64,000 nt of DNA from Dermanyssus gallinae (taxonomy: Eukaryota; Arthropoda; Arachnida; Mesostigmata; Dermanyssidae): contig QVRM01001250.1 of the NCBI GenBank assembly GCA_003439945.1, forward strand, positions 62,001 through 126,000. Reading direction: 5' to 3'. The notes under the pieces were generated by a model that ran no database searches, was not told the DNA's origin, and saw only the letters and a list, made by a program, of their open reading frames with translations. Positions 22,668-33,299 of this stretch are shown piece after piece. Each line of letters starts with the position of its first letter. The first letter of the stretch is position 1. A program made the translations under genes and the position numbers.

Positions 22668-24341
22668 TCATCTTGCAAGCTCAGCTATTGACTGAACTGC
22701 AGAACATGCTGCGGCGTGGTATCTATCGCACTGGGCAGAGCACCTCGTGCACCTGCAACACTCCTGAGGATCGTGGAATTCTTCCGTGCTACATAACACG
22801 TGATGAAACCCGTGGGCTGCAAACGCCGTAGTTAAATGTCTGCCTTTATACCCCGCTGCTCGCCAGGCCGTGCTTGTCATCGCTACCGTATTATATATTC
22901 CTAAATCGATTCCCTTCAATTTTTCCGTCCACTTCAAAGTATAAGCCTCAAACGCTTTCGTCCTAGGTAAACCCCATCGAAGTTGTAATTCCTGTGTCAT
23001 TAAACTCCCCCCCTCTAAGATATGAACTATTCTATTCTTACTTGAATTGGCTAAACCCAAAACCCGTTTCATAAAGAAAAATCTGGCTCTATCTAGTAAC
23101 TGCAGTTCTGTTTCTCCCAATTTTTCCCATATAAGTGATATACCGAATGTTGCTATTGGTTCTATTTTAATTTTGAAAAGAGCGGAGGCGGTATGTATTG
23201 ACAACATTTGCGGGCTCTTAATTGCTGCTGCCGCTCGGATTGCTTTTCCCACTCTGCTTTCTATATGTCTTCGGAAACTGCTACCATTCGACGTTATAGT
23301 GACACCCAGATAAGTAAATTTATTTACAAATTGTACTACATTGCCCCTAGCTTGAATAACGTCGTTTTTTGCTAATCGACCCCCTCGTCGAAACTTAACT
23401 GCTACTGTCTTTTGCCAGTTTATGCTAAGCCCCATCTCGTCCATATAATCAATTATTCGTTCCAGTCCCTGTTTAACCCTAAATAGACTCCTACCATAGA
23501 TTACAATGTCATCTGCATACATTAAAGTACTTGCCCACTCTCGAGTCCACCCCTGTCTCACCCGGTTGGGTAGTTCTCCCAATAATACTAAAAAAAGCAA
23601 CGGGCTAAGCCCGTCTCCTTGAGCCACGCCGGTTGTTTGCTTTACTGTTCCCACAATCCCTATACCGTTGTCGATGCATACTATGCTCTCCCTAAGGATG
23701 GCCCCCAAAATTTTTAACAGCTGATTCGGAACTCCCTCCAAGGCTAGCTTCTCCATAATTATGTTTCTCGGCGCTAGGTCAAAGGCGGCCTTAAGATCTA
23801 TAAATACCGCATATAGCGGTCTTCTTGGCTCGGCTAGAGTTTCCCAAATCTCTGCTAGCAATTGGCGCAGGGCCGTATGGGTCGACTTGGATTTTCTAAA
23901 CCCGTGTTGTTCTTCTGGTACTGCGTTTCTGGTTTCTAGGAAGTGCTCAAGTCGATCTGATATTATCCCCGAGAATATCTTATAGGGGCAACTCTTAAGT
24001 GTTATTCCCCTCCAAGCTTCCGGCTCTGTTTCTATGCCCTTCCCTTTAGGTATAACAATGAGAGTATCTTCCTTCCACGCTTTAGGCATTTTCCCGGACT
24101 TTAGGCATTCATCGAATAGAGCTTTCCAGCATGGCGCCAGTGCCAACGTTTGCTTTAAGTGTTCATTTCTTATCATATCGTTTCCGGCCGCTTTACCTCT
24201 AGGCGCTCTTTCAATTGCGCTGACAACGTCTTCGATTGTGATCTCGCGAACTACCCATTCCCGTGCAAGCTTTGTGTCTTTGTCCCAAGGCCCATTGTAT
24301 AATATTATTTCTTTTGGAGTGGTGTCGGTTCCCTGTAGCAA
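22668..24341 (-). CDS. ORF2 second part: reverse transcriptase and C-terminal zinc motif
   Basis: Reverse transcriptase part of ORF2 (557 codons). Blocks in order are a GKAAGNDMI region, EAWRGITLKSC, FIDLKAAFD, GVAQGDGLSPLLF and the catalytic YADD (23508-23519), then the FTYLGVTI thumb-proximal block. Near the C terminus Cys and His residues in a CRCTRCSAQCDRYHAAAC arrangement form a zinc motif like those of the plus-strand fragment and of the relic at 47-49 kb. The frame begins at a non-ATG codon because it is the continuation of the endonuclease frame. The two are offset by one base near 24342-24348, probably a 1-bp indel. All visible catalytic residues of this part are intact. Confidence 0.93.
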   Translation of the reverse strand: MLQGTDTTPKEIILYNGPWDKDTKLAREWVVREITIEDVVSAIERAPRGKAAGNDMIRNEHLKQTLALAPCWKALFDECLKSGKMPKAWKEDTLIVIPKGKGIETEPEAWRGITLKSCPYKIFSGIISDRLEHFLETRNAVPEEQHGFRKSKSTHTALRQLLAEIWETLAEPRRPLYAVFIDLKAAFDLAPRNIIMEKLALEGVPNQLLKILGAILRESIVCIDNGIGIVGTVKQTTGVAQGDGLSPLLFLVLLGELPNRVRQGWTREWASTLMYADDIVIYGRSLFRVKQGLERIIDYMDEMGLSINWQKTVAVKFRRGGRLAKNDVIQARGNVVQFVNKFTYLGVTITSNGSSFRRHIESRVGKAIRAAAAIKSPQMLSIHTASALFKIKIEPIATFGISLIWEKLGETELQLLDRARFFFMKRVLGLANSSKNRIVHILEGGSLMTQELQLRWGLPRTKAFEAYTLKWTEKLKGIDLGIYNTVAMTSTAWRAAGYKGRHLTTAFAAHGFHHVLCSTEEFHDPQECCRCTRCSAQCDRYHAAACSAVQSIAELAR

Positions 24342-25479
24342 AGTGCTTAATTAGTCTCTCAGTCTCCACTGGGCACTGCTGTTTTCTTTTATGCTTTAGC
24401 CATTTGTGCGGGTGTTCCTCTGCCTCTTGTAACAACTTCCACTCCCGGCTTTCCCAGTACTTCTGTTTCTCTTCCTTGTATGTCCTTTGCGTCATTTTCT
24501 TTACCATTATAGCTAACGGCCTCATTACCGGAAAAATCTTTACGTAGTCCCTAGTTAGCCTGTTTGCATTTTTTGCTGCTCTACACCGCTCGTTAAACCA
24601 GGGCCTTCCTTTTTGTTCTTGACGCGGAACTATTGCACTTGTGATTAGATTTACCAGTTTACGCTCATATGACTCTATGTGAATTTCCCCTGGTGGACAC
24701 ACTTCCCCAACTCCCTTTAAGAAAATCCCACTATCCAATTTTGTTCCGGTCCCCTGCCTACGGCTACACTCCTCCCCACTGCTGCTAATCTTAAATGTCA
24801 TTCCCATGGGTATATGCCTTCTAAGTCCCGCTCCTTCCCGAAAAGATGTATTTTCCCCTAAAAATGTTATATCATTCCCGTTTCCGTCTGTGGCAAAAAC
24901 GTCGATGACTGACGCTCCTGTACTACATTCAAATGTGTTTAGGCCGGGCTCGCTGACTAACCAACAGCCTATCTCCGTTATAATCTCCAAGAATGCTTCA
25001 GTTCGTTCAGAAATTCCCTTGTCCAACCTGGCATTGAAATCCCCCGCTAGAATCATAGGTGCTTTTCTAGGCACAGCCTTAACCCCGAGCATAATACGTT
25101 CTGTCATGGTCTCAATAGACTCTACACCTGCCGGCTTTACATAAGCTGCCACAATCTCCACCCCCCTTGACGCTATTGCTACTAAATTTTCCGCTATTAT
25201 TCCTATTTTCATTTCTCCAATTTCTGCTCTCGTAAATACTGAAACCCCCCCACTTGGTCTACCCCGTCCCTCGCCTTTATGTGCAAGTGCGTGATATCCG
25301 TGAAAGCCCCCTAATGTAAAAGGTTTTACAGCCCAAGTTTCCGTCAAAATTAGAATATCCACTCCTCGGAGTGCTTCCGCGCCTAACAGTTCTAATACGC
25401 CATGTCCTTCGCAGTTCCATAGTACTACTTTGATAACTTGCGTAAGCTTTTGTTCCTTGAGTTTGGTCTTTTCCGAGCG
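24342..25479 (-). CDS. ORF2 first part: endonuclease domain
   Basis: This is an exonuclease/endonuclease/phosphatase-fold nuclease that nicks the target DNA. It follows the ORF1 stop in the same frame. Early residues V-V-L-W-N-C-E-G-H-G carry the usual Asn, LTETW (25333-25350) the metal-binding Glu, and AGDFNARL (about 25026-25049) the Asp/Asn pair. At the position of the family's usual Ser-Asp-His triad this protein has Leu-Arg-Arg-His (24812-24825), so the Asp is missing. The same basic-His form is seen in the relic at 47.2-47.5 kb, so it may be a lineage trait. A linker rich in Arg/Lys follows (PWFNERC onward), then a frameshift to the RT frame. Confidence 0.88.
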
Positions 25480-26820
25480 TCACCGGGTCTTTGATCCACC
25501 GGTCGTAATGCTGTTGTTGTTGTTGTTGTTGTCACGACAGTCATTTTGATTCACGGGGGGTGCCGTAGTTTCTTTGGCATTATTATAGAAAGCTTGCTGG
25601 ATCGACTCAGCTAGCGAGGTAGCGTTCATTATGCTCTTCTCTGGCTGTGCCATTGCTCCGCTTGCTGCGCGTATAACAACTGGCAGTACGGATTCCAAGA
25701 CTTTTGAGATAACGCTCGTTATAGTTTCTTGAATGATTGGGGATAGTCTGCGGAGTACTTCTTCTACAATACTGTCCGTCGATGGTTGTGCCGATATGTC
25801 TGGCTGTTGTGACGGAGCTGCCGGCTTTAATGCAATACGGTCAGCTTCCTCTATGCGTGTCGTGGGGATACGACTTCCACCGTCAACTTCTTTTATCCCA
25901 TTTTTTACGACCGAAGACCAGCTTCGCTTTGTAAAATTGTCGGATGCTTGCACGTTAGATACTGGTACGCAGATTGGTACTGACGGGGCGTCGTGCTGCT
26001 TCTGTATGATGCTTCGCGAGGCTCTCTTTAGTTGTTCCATGCGTAGCAGTCTTTGCGGACATGCTCCCCACGTGGCCTCATGCTCCCCGTTGCATAAACA
26101 ACAGCGGGCCTGAGCATTGCAGTCTTTTCTGAGGTGCTCCATAGAGCCGCATTTTCGACATTTGGGCCTTGGGGCTTTACAGTTAGCGGCGAAGTGATCT
26201 AGACTATAACACCTATAGCACTGCGAGGGTTCATGGTATAGTACCACTCCGTGTCGCTTAAGCCCCAGACGCACCTCAGCCGGAAAGCTGTTGCCAGAGA
26301 ACGTCAAAATAACGTGCTCCGTAGCCGACACGGCGTTGGTTCTGGGGTTCTTTGCTTTTACCCGAGAAACTTCTGTCACTCCGGAAGACTGCAGCGCCGA
26401 TAATATCGCCGATTCCGAGATTGAGGAATGAACCCCGGTGATCTTGCCCTTTATTGTAGATCGTGTTCCGCTTATTCTTGATGAGACTTTAACTTTCGCT
26501 AACTCCGATAGCGAGAGTAAAGTTGCTCTATCATCTTCCCTCTCCACGACTATGACAAGTTCTCCGTTTTTCGTGAAGCGAGGCTCCTCTATTTTCCCCC
26601 CGACGATCTTCGCGATGTCGTCACAGATCTCGTTAAAGTTGTGCTCAAGGGCGTTGTCATCTGCGGAGAATATAACAGCTTCCTGCCTGTCGAATCTTAC
26701 TCTTGGCGGCACCTTCATAGCGCGAGAGCGCTTATGCCGGGTCACCGTGGTAAACTCCGAATCGCTATGAGATTCCTCATCGCTACAGGCTTCCTCGGTT
26801 GCTTCGCTGGCGTCCTCCTT
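25480..26820 (-). CDS. ORF1: gag-like nucleic-acid-binding protein
   Basis: RNA-binding chaperone protein of the element. Residues with charged, coiled character precede a conserved FSADDN and central alpha/beta region, and then three zinc knuckles at 26059-26220: two C-x2-C-x4-H-x4-C and one C-x2-C-x3-H-x6-C, the arrangement usual in R1/I/Jockey-type ORF1 proteins. The C terminus contains an Asn run from a TTG-type repeat (25508-25531). The true start is uncertain. The frame continues through an AAT repeat at 26822-26846 into foreign sequence, and the first internal ATG within the element is at 26718. It ends in TGA (25480-25482), after which the endonuclease continues in the same frame. Confidence 0.88.
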   Translation of the reverse strand, partial: KEDASEATEEACSDEESHSDSEFTTVTRHKRSRAMKVPPRVRFDRQEAVIFSADDNALEHNFNEICDDIAKIVGGKIEEPRFTKNGELVIVVEREDDRATLLSLSELAKVKVSSRISGTRSTIKGKITGVHSSISESAILSALQSSGVTEVSRVKAKNPRTNAVSATEHVILTFSGNSFPAEVRLGLKRHGVVLYHEPSQCYRCYSLDHFAANCKAPRPKCRKCGSMEHLRKDCNAQARCCLCNGEHEATWGACPQRLLRMEQLKRASRSIIQKQHDAPSVPICVPVSNVQASDNFTKRSWSSVVKNGIKEVDGGSRIPTTRIEEADRIALKPAAPSQQPDISAQPSTDSIVEEVLRRLSPIIQETITSVISKVLESVLPVVIRAASGAMAQPEKSIMNATSLAESIQQAFYNNAKETTAPPVNQNDCRDNNNNNNSITTGGSKTR

Positions 26821-26821
26821 A

Positions 26822-26998
26822 CAATAATAATAATAATAATAATAATGGCGTATGAACTGAAACATAGGCGCAATGAACTGAAAAGGGAACAAAGCAGACC
26901 TGGCTCGTTCTAAACGTTCATACCTCACAATTGTTACAACTGAATGATATTAATAAAATAATAATAATAATAATTATTATTATTATTAGTGTTGAAGA
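26822..26998 (+). mobile_element. 3'-end fragment of a (TAA)n-tailed element (X2)
   Basis: An AAT run (26822-26846) is followed by about 70 bp of unique sequence, then the block ACGTTCATACCTCACAATTG (from 26914) and AAT repeats that switch to ATT repeats at about 26978. It matches X1 at 20965-21027. The switch suggests two tails joined tail to tail: this plus-strand fragment and the minus-strand relic at 27.0-28.2 kb. Confidence 0.5.
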
Positions 26999-26999
26999 C

Positions 27000-28200
27000 C
27001 ACTCAATACTATCCTGGCGGTGCCTCGCTGTAGTTTTAACGACACCCTCTGTCGGATGAATGCGCTCGATGTTGGCTTGGCAGTGGCCTCAAAGAGCTGT
27101 TTCCAAATAAACGTTTTTTTAACAAGTTGAGTGCATCCTTGCCCTATTGCGGGAACAGTGACATCTCACACCAGCGGCCAATTATCATGCCAGTCCGGCT
27201 CGTAAGGACATCCGGCCGACGCCTTGTGTCAAAGGCCTTTGAAAGGGTTACGTGGGCAGCCCGAGTAGCGATTTGTTCCCACCCCTTCTGCCTGGTGACC
27301 TGTTCCTCGGAAGGACGACCTGACTGACGCGCGTCCCATAGCCAAACGGTGGCTGGTGATTCCGCCAGCAGTAGCGGCCACTGCGAAGGCGCACCTGTGA
27401 GACGAGGCAAGGCATGATCCGTGGCCAGGCAAATGCCCCTTACACCAAGATCGACCGGTAGGCTTGCAGCCATGCCTTGTCCTCGAGTATTAGGTCACAT
27501 ATATTGTTTAAGGCTCTCCTCGCCGGCACAAGGAAGGCAGGTGAAATCCGCAGTACGTACAAGACCATTTGCATCCCCACTGCGTACCGAAGCACTTAAG
27601 TACGCATGGTGACTTCCGAGAAAGCCCAGCCATAGGTAGAGCTGTTAGAAAGTGGTTTTCTCTTCTCGGCCAGTGTCACGCCGATCATCTCGGGAAGCAT
27701 CGCCGCGCCCGGCAGCTCTACAGTACCACGGATTTTTATAAGGATTCCCGAGAGCTTTCGGTTAAATTTAGCAATAACCTGTTGTCGCTCTTAGTCTTCG
27801 AGACCTCGCTGCCGCTTGCTCCATTTCTCGCACGCTCTAAGACTTTTGATGTCTCTGAGCAACACCAAAGGATCGTTGTCAAGAAGGGTCCTATTGTTGA
27901 GATAGACCTGATGCACGTATTGATGCTGAAGTAGGCTAAACGCAAAAGAGCCGCTACGTTCCCTCTGCTGACAACCTGCTAATTGCGTGATTTCAACCAC
28001 ACCAAACATTAGGGAAGTCGGCCTGCGATATGCCTGGTGCATCGTTGCATATAGTGCCGGGGCGCACTTGAAGATCTCTGTCAAGAGGTGGTCTTGTTTG
28101 TTTGAGTTAAAAATTAATTTTAGGAGGCAGCATTTACTGTGGTTTTCGAGAAACGTGCAAGCTGTATGTACAACTATTTTCATCCTAGATTTCATCAAGA
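27000..28200 (-). pseudogene. decayed reverse transcriptase of a second non-LTR family
   Basis: Three minus-strand frames join into an RT-like protein. HTACTFLENHSKCCLLKL and DHLLTEIFKCAPALY resemble the RT palm region of a widespread metazoan retroelement family. AYRRPTSLMFG and AGCQQRERSGSFAFSLL correspond to its GVQQGDPLGPLLF block. VYLNNRTLL corresponds to its YLDD catalytic box with both Asp changed to Asn. A downstream open frame (27144-27473) with LGVRGICLATDHALPRL and a Q-K-G-W-E block matches the region that follows RT in this family. Stops and frameshifts lie between. It ends at an AAT/ATT junction near 26998. Family identity is from memory of the motifs. Confidence 0.7.
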
Positions 28201-29326
28201 TATTCCCATATGAGTATAATGCCAGATACCGGTGCGACCTTCACGCTGAAGAGAATTAAGGCCGTCTTGACAAAGAGCTTTTGGGGACATGTGATAGATA
28301 CCATAGCGGCTTCGCTAGTGCTAGCCAGACGGGAGATGTTGGCTGCGAAGGAGATGCAAGTAGGGGTAAGTTATACGTCGAGGTAAACGTATTTGGAGCA
28401 AATCCTACTCGGAATTCATCCAAGAAAAATTTGTTGGATTGTCGCAATCGGCCCTCTGAGTGGAAATTCATGGCTTTTGTCTGGTTTACGTTGATGGTTA
28501 ATGATGACCGTTCTATGTCCTATACACTACGAGTGATCGCAAGACATGCTTTGTCTAATATATTGCGTACGAGGACCGGCCGTGAACTGCAACCGATTTA
28601 AATTATGACTCTGCGGGAAACCCGTAGGCTGCTGTAGCGGGTGGTGCTCGCTTACTCGATCATCAAGGGTAATTGGCCTCGTCTAAAGTTTCGGCAAGAG
28701 CAGGCATCCCATTCAATCGTGGCTTTGAATTTCTCGTGGAAATAGGGACCCAAGGAAACTTAGCGGCGGTGTCAGTGCCTATGTGCGTTCCACCTGTAGA
28801 ATCTTATTCTTGCCCTCCTTGTATAGTCCAAATCACAATGTCCGGGTGGTACGTATACAGAAAAAAAACGCGCAAGCCTCTAACGTTATAATATAGAGCT
28901 TTTTTCTAACCTGTGACCATGTAATGTTAACGTTATTTCAGGTGACCAGATGCTACCGTCAACCTTGGTTCCACCAAGGTACGGTTTTTATCGTGCTCCT
29001 CCGCTAGAGAACTCTCTCCTGTTGTGGTCCGCATAACCAGGACCTCATCAGATTCGTGTATAGATTTTGTAGCTTCAAACTGCGCAAGATTCACCACTAT
29101 CTGGCTCGTGGTTCTTGAGACTTATTTAGTTATTCTTCGACAATTACCCGGTCATATTATCTTTTTTAGACAATGCTGTAGCAGTTGACTCGATTACTAT
29201 GATTACTTGCATGCCTCGTAGAAATCACAATAAAACTACGATTGACAAATTTCTAAACCATATTAGAGAAGCTTCTTGTTGGCTGTATATGATGCAGGTG
29301 ATCTTAATTCGACGTTCTGGACGTTA

Positions 29327-29329
<3 letters not shown>
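28201..29329. other. unassigned, possibly further retroelement remains
   Basis: Short frames on both strands have mixed composition but no clear domain. The upstream part of the RT relic could extend into 28.2-28.5 kb. A hairpin lies at 28957-28984. Confidence 0.3.
28957..28984. repeat. hairpin with ACCTTGGT arms (left)
   Basis: TCAACCTTGGTtccACCAAGGT forms an 8-bp perfect stem. The same arms recur in a longer hairpin at 30086-30120. Confidence 0.7.

Positions 29330-29358
<29 letters not shown>
29330..29358. repeat. (TA)n microsatellite
   Basis: A short perfect TA array. Confidence 0.95.
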
Positions 29359-29360
<2 letters not shown>

Positions 29361-29965
29361 CAAGTCTTTAAACCTTGTCGTTTCTCTTGTTTCTGGTTTG
29401 TGCTTAGCGCATGTTTATTATCTCCGGTTCAACGGCGGTTACGCGGTAATTTTAACAAAATGTGTCGTTGGCTCTGATAGACGATTTCGCCGCACACGAA
29501 TGCCGCCTATCTAAACAGTCATAGCCACTATCTCAACGCGTTCCGAAATGCGAGGGGTGCATTCTATAATAATCGTCTTTATGAACTACCTCGTGACTCC
29601 CGTGGGCTCTGAAAATTCTTCAACAGAATCTGTGATAGATGTCAGGCTGCTGAATTAAGATCTAACGACTTTAATAGGTGTCCCAAAAACAACCTTGTAG
29701 GACTCGGAAAAGGTACCAGGCGGACTATATCGTCACTCTACTACATTAGGCAACACCGCATAGTTTTATTATATGTACCGGTGCGGTCATACGTATCGAG
29801 CTGAACAGTGCTATAAGAGTCTTACTAGCCGAGACATCGGAGAACAATTACAGATAATTTTCGTTTACCGGAGTTCCGAGGTACTTGGTTTTCTACTCAA
29901 TATTTGGGCGGACAATAATCAAGGTGTCGTGCGAGTGTCTGTAAAATTGTTAAAGCTAGCAGCTC
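29359..29965. other. unassigned; possible retroelement remains
   Basis: A frame from about 29550 reads RGAFYNNRLYELPRDSRG and then hits a stop. It is faintly like the linker between endonuclease and RT in non-LTR elements, but it is not enough to call. Confidence 0.25.
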
Positions 29966-29979
29966 TATCTATCTATCTA

Positions 29980-30047
<68 letters not shown>
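29966..30047. repeat. (CTAT)n then (TA)n compound microsatellite
   Basis: Four to five CTAT units run straight into a 65-bp TA array. Confidence 0.95.
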
Positions 30048-30048
<1 letters not shown>

Positions 30049-30085
30049 CAGGATCTCTGACTACCGTTATTCGTCATCCATTCTT

Positions 30086-30120
30086 GTCAACCTTGGTGGC
30101 ATTTTGCCACCAAGGTTGAA
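30086..30120. repeat. perfect hairpin with TCAACCTTGGTGGC arms (right)
   Basis: TCAACCTTGGTGGC pairs perfectly with its complement across a loop of about five bases, and the stem is at least 14 bp. It shares arms with the smaller hairpin 1.1 kb upstream. Confidence 0.85.
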
Positions 30121-31175
30121 CCTCCAGCGGTGTTTCCAATATTGAAAAGAAAAGGAGAGTGTAACCTCGAAGTCAACCATAGGTCGACCTCGGTCGCTGA
30201 CTTTATTTCAAAGAGCCTCGTCAGATCGGTATTGGTACGGCTGGATCGACATCTCGATTCGATTAAATTCTTCTCGGCAAACCAATCATTTTCAATTTTA
30301 ATTTATTGAGATTTCCGGCTCTTAAGCATGGCTAAGCAATCACATTTGCTAATGATACTACGTTATCGATCTGAGTGATTTACACACCTGCACCTAGGAT
30401 GACAAGTCGCCTTATCTAAAACTACTGAGTGCCTGGGACTCGTTCTTCAGGAGACTTTGAAATGGCTGCCCCAATTGGAATATATCTCGCCAAAATACTG
30501 CAGAGTGATCTCTGCGTGGCGCCTCGCGTCCTGAATCTGATAAGTGTTCCCACGGAGAATCTGCTTTGAGTTTGCAAGAAGTCTTTTTCCTACTAGTGCT
30601 GTGCTACGCGGCGGCTATAGTGGGATCACTCCTAAAGCCAGAATAGAGCACACACCTAACGATGCACTTACAGCTATTGTTTTCGACGTGGCCTAGGGTT
30701 TCGGGACTTCACACTTCTCATAACCTATTCCTAGTCTATATCGATAAATTTTACGTGCTACAAGTTGCTACGCTAGCTTTTACGATCTCGCATCAACGAA
30801 ATGGTACCTAGCGAGATTTCATTCCACTCTTTCCCATCTCTGGCGCTGGTATCTTCTGGCAAGTGCGACCGCTCACTATGGGCAATCATCGCCGCTTGGC
30901 ATCAGATACGCGGCCAGTGAGACCTACTCTCTCTCTATATGCTCGAGAACCAACATGCGTCACTATTCTCGGTTATACTGCTTGCTTGTTTGATAATAAA
31001 CACGATTAATCAGCGAGCGATCATTAAGGCCAATGCAGTGATTCGCACTTATGTTTGCTATTATTGCGCAAATTGGAAGCTTCTAAAAGCGTTTCGAAAA
31101 GCAACGCCTTGCCTCGGCAGCTGCTGTCTGATGGTTGGCAGCTACCCGAAGCGCATTATTGGGCGCTTCTGTTCG
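30121..31175. other. no recognised feature
   Basis: Unique sequence without supportable genes. Confidence 0.4.
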
Positions 31176-31250
31176 TGTCGTTGTTGTTGTTGTTGTTCTT
31201 GTCGTTATTGTTGCTGTTGTTGTTGTTATTGTTGTTGCTGCTGCCGCTAT
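31176..31250. repeat. TTG/TTA trinucleotide block
   Basis: About 75 bp of GTT/TTG/CTG triplets. The overlapping long plus-strand frame (31055-31708) owes its openness partly to this block and has no known domain. Confidence 0.85.
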
Positions 31251-32300
31251 CAATGCATAGACGCACACGGCATGACGCCGCCGCGACCATCGACGAGTGT
31301 CGACGGGTCGCAATTATCGAAATAGCCGTACTATTCATTATACGTGATTATGTATGGCTGCGCGTAGCGTATTATTTTCGATATTCTTCGATCGTAAAAC
31401 GCATCGCAGCGAGCGTGAGCGCAGAGAGCAGCTTGCCCAAACTAAGAAGAGGTCGTTTCCCTTATCGTGGTGACGGGGGTTTGAGCGAGCGAGCGGGCGG
31501 GGGGTGGTCGGGGGGAATACAGCGCACGGTAGGCCACTTCCAACTCATGAAACATCGAAAACCAAGACGCTGGCCTGTTTTAGTCGAGAAAAACTTCGTC
31601 TTTGCTTGCATTGGAATGTCTTTTATGTTGTTTTTTTGTTTTTGCTGCCTGCCGCCTGGCTCGAGTAGCGTGCATGCTGTGCACAAAAGTTTCCGCATGC
31701 ATAAATAGGAATGATGTACAATATTCGTAGGACCCCGCAACCCCTTCAACGGGGGGCTGTAAAGTTGAAATGTCCGCACGCCGCTGCTGTATGTACAGTT
31801 CACTGTCTCTTTCTCTTCCAATTTTTCTTGCCCGCCTTCGTCCGGTTTGCCGCTTGTTCTCCTTGTATGCGTCACGTAACGCAGCTTGCGAAACCAGTTC
31901 AATCGATTCAGTAACTAACAGCTATATCAAATACTAGTTTTTTTTTGTTTTGGGAAGTAGCTGGTCACCTATATACAGGTTCCTAGTTTCAATGTAGTAA
32001 CTAGTCACTACTACACTAGTTAGCCAGTGCGTTCATTAGTTAGTGAGCCAATTTAGGTGGCCTTGTTATCGTTGGCGCTGTCACCGTTGAGGCGTTGAGC
32101 TGCTGGCCTCATTGTATCGATTACGTTTGCATTTCATAATTACTATTTCACGTTCATATTGAAAGCGCACGTGGCGCCGCAAAAATGGCGAGCTTACATT
32201 ATAAGGCGTTTACAAAAATTGTCAACGCTAAACGTTGCCTTAGCCAAACGACACCTTCGACTGGACGCTTAGTTGACTGGCGACTTAAATTGTTGTTCCT
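31251..32300. other. no recognised gene
   Basis: It contains a GC-rich G-run region at 31490-31520. Nothing supportable was found. Confidence 0.4.
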
Positions 32301-32337
32301 GTGGGTGATTGTCGTTGCTGCTCTATCGTTATAATTA

Positions 32338-32600
32338 GTATTGTTGTTGTTGTCGTCGCTGCTAATGCTGCTAATAATGAATCTGGTGTTGTTGTTATAT
32401 TTGTTAGTGCTCTCATCATTTTTTGTTGTTGTTCCTGTTGCCGTTACTGGTCCTCTTGTTGTTGTTGTGGTGGTGTTGTTGTTGTTGTTGGTGTTTTTGT
32501 TGTTGGTGGTGTTGGTGTTGTTGTTGTTGTTGTCGTCGTCGTCGTTGTTATTGTTGTTGTTGTTGCTGTCGTTGTTGTTGTTGAAATTTATGATATGGTT
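32338..32600. repeat. TTG/GTC trinucleotide block
   Basis: About 260 bp of TTG, GTT, GTC and CTG triplets. It is complementary in composition to the AAC-rich block that follows at 32668-32905. Confidence 0.9.
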
Positions 32601-32667
32601 GCTTTAACTGTGAGTGGTTTCTGTGTACTTTTCTCGATGTGTGCGTACTCTCGCTTGACGACAAATG

Positions 32668-32905
32668 CAAGAACAGTAACAACAACAACATCAGTGACAA
32701 TAACAATACCTACTGGAAGTACTACATCATCTATGCCTGCCATGGCGGCTAGACCAGTTAGTGGTTAACTGTAACAACAGCTGCCTATGCCACCGCTACA
32801 GCAACAAGAAGATCAACAACAACATCGACATCTGCGTTAATGGCGGCAACGGCGCCAGAACGAACAACAATATTAACCACAACAACAGCAACGATAACCG
32901 GAGTG
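32668..32905. repeat. AAC-rich block, inverted relative to the previous one
   Basis: AAC/CAA triplets occur in several interrupted runs. With the preceding TTG block this could fold into a long imperfect hairpin in RNA. Confidence 0.7.
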
Positions 32906-33033
32906 ATGGCGCAAAAGTCGCGGTTATACTGAGCAGTAGTTGATTGTCTCGTTGTCTGCGTTATCTGTTTGCTTTAATAGCCCCGTCATTGTTTGCGCCG
33001 ATCTCTGTTCTTTTCGCAGACTTTACAAACAAA

Positions 33034-33035
<2 letters not shown>

Positions 33036-33081
<46 letters not shown>
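33036..33081. repeat. (TA)n microsatellite
   Basis: A TA array of about 45 bp, flanked by GTGATA and TATCAC so the array and flanks together are palindromic. Confidence 0.95.
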
Positions 33082-33083
<2 letters not shown>

Positions 33084-33299
33084 TTATGTTTGTATACATA
33101 TGTTTATGTGCGTACACATAGGTATGTGAGTGGCGACTCGGTAAAGTTTTTGATGAAAATCTATGATAAGAAGTAGAGCGTTTTTTGGCAACAGAATATA
33201 AACATTTCTGAAAGTAGCATCGATCCACGACAATTAAAGCGTATTCCTTTTAGCGCCTGTAAAGTTATTTGCTTTTCGTAAAGAGGAATAAATTGCGCG

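Larger units (their letters stand above)
22598..26820 (-). mobile_element. nearly complete non-LTR retrotransposon (Jockey/R1/I-like group)
   Basis: Read on the minus strand, the order is gag-like ORF1 with three zinc knuckles, an apurinic-type endonuclease, a reverse transcriptase, a C-terminal zinc motif, and a 3' UTR with a TAATAAA-type end. No RNase H or LTR is seen. The 5' end seems lost near an AAT run at 26822-26846. The 3' end was split by the plus-strand fragment; its remainder lies at 21027-21049. One frameshift separates the endonuclease and RT. Assignment to a particular clade is tentative. Confidence 0.9.

Noticed and set aside
28219..28386. ATG-started 55-codon plus-strand frame with GTAAGT near its end
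   Set aside because: It looks protein-like, but it lies directly upstream, on the opposite strand, of the minus-strand RT relic and may be an antisense shadow of its decayed 5' part. No acceptor or homologue supports it.
31055..31708. 217-codon plus-strand frame
   Set aside because: Its openness depends on the TTG/CTG repeat (poly-Leu) and it has no domain or ATG-supported start.
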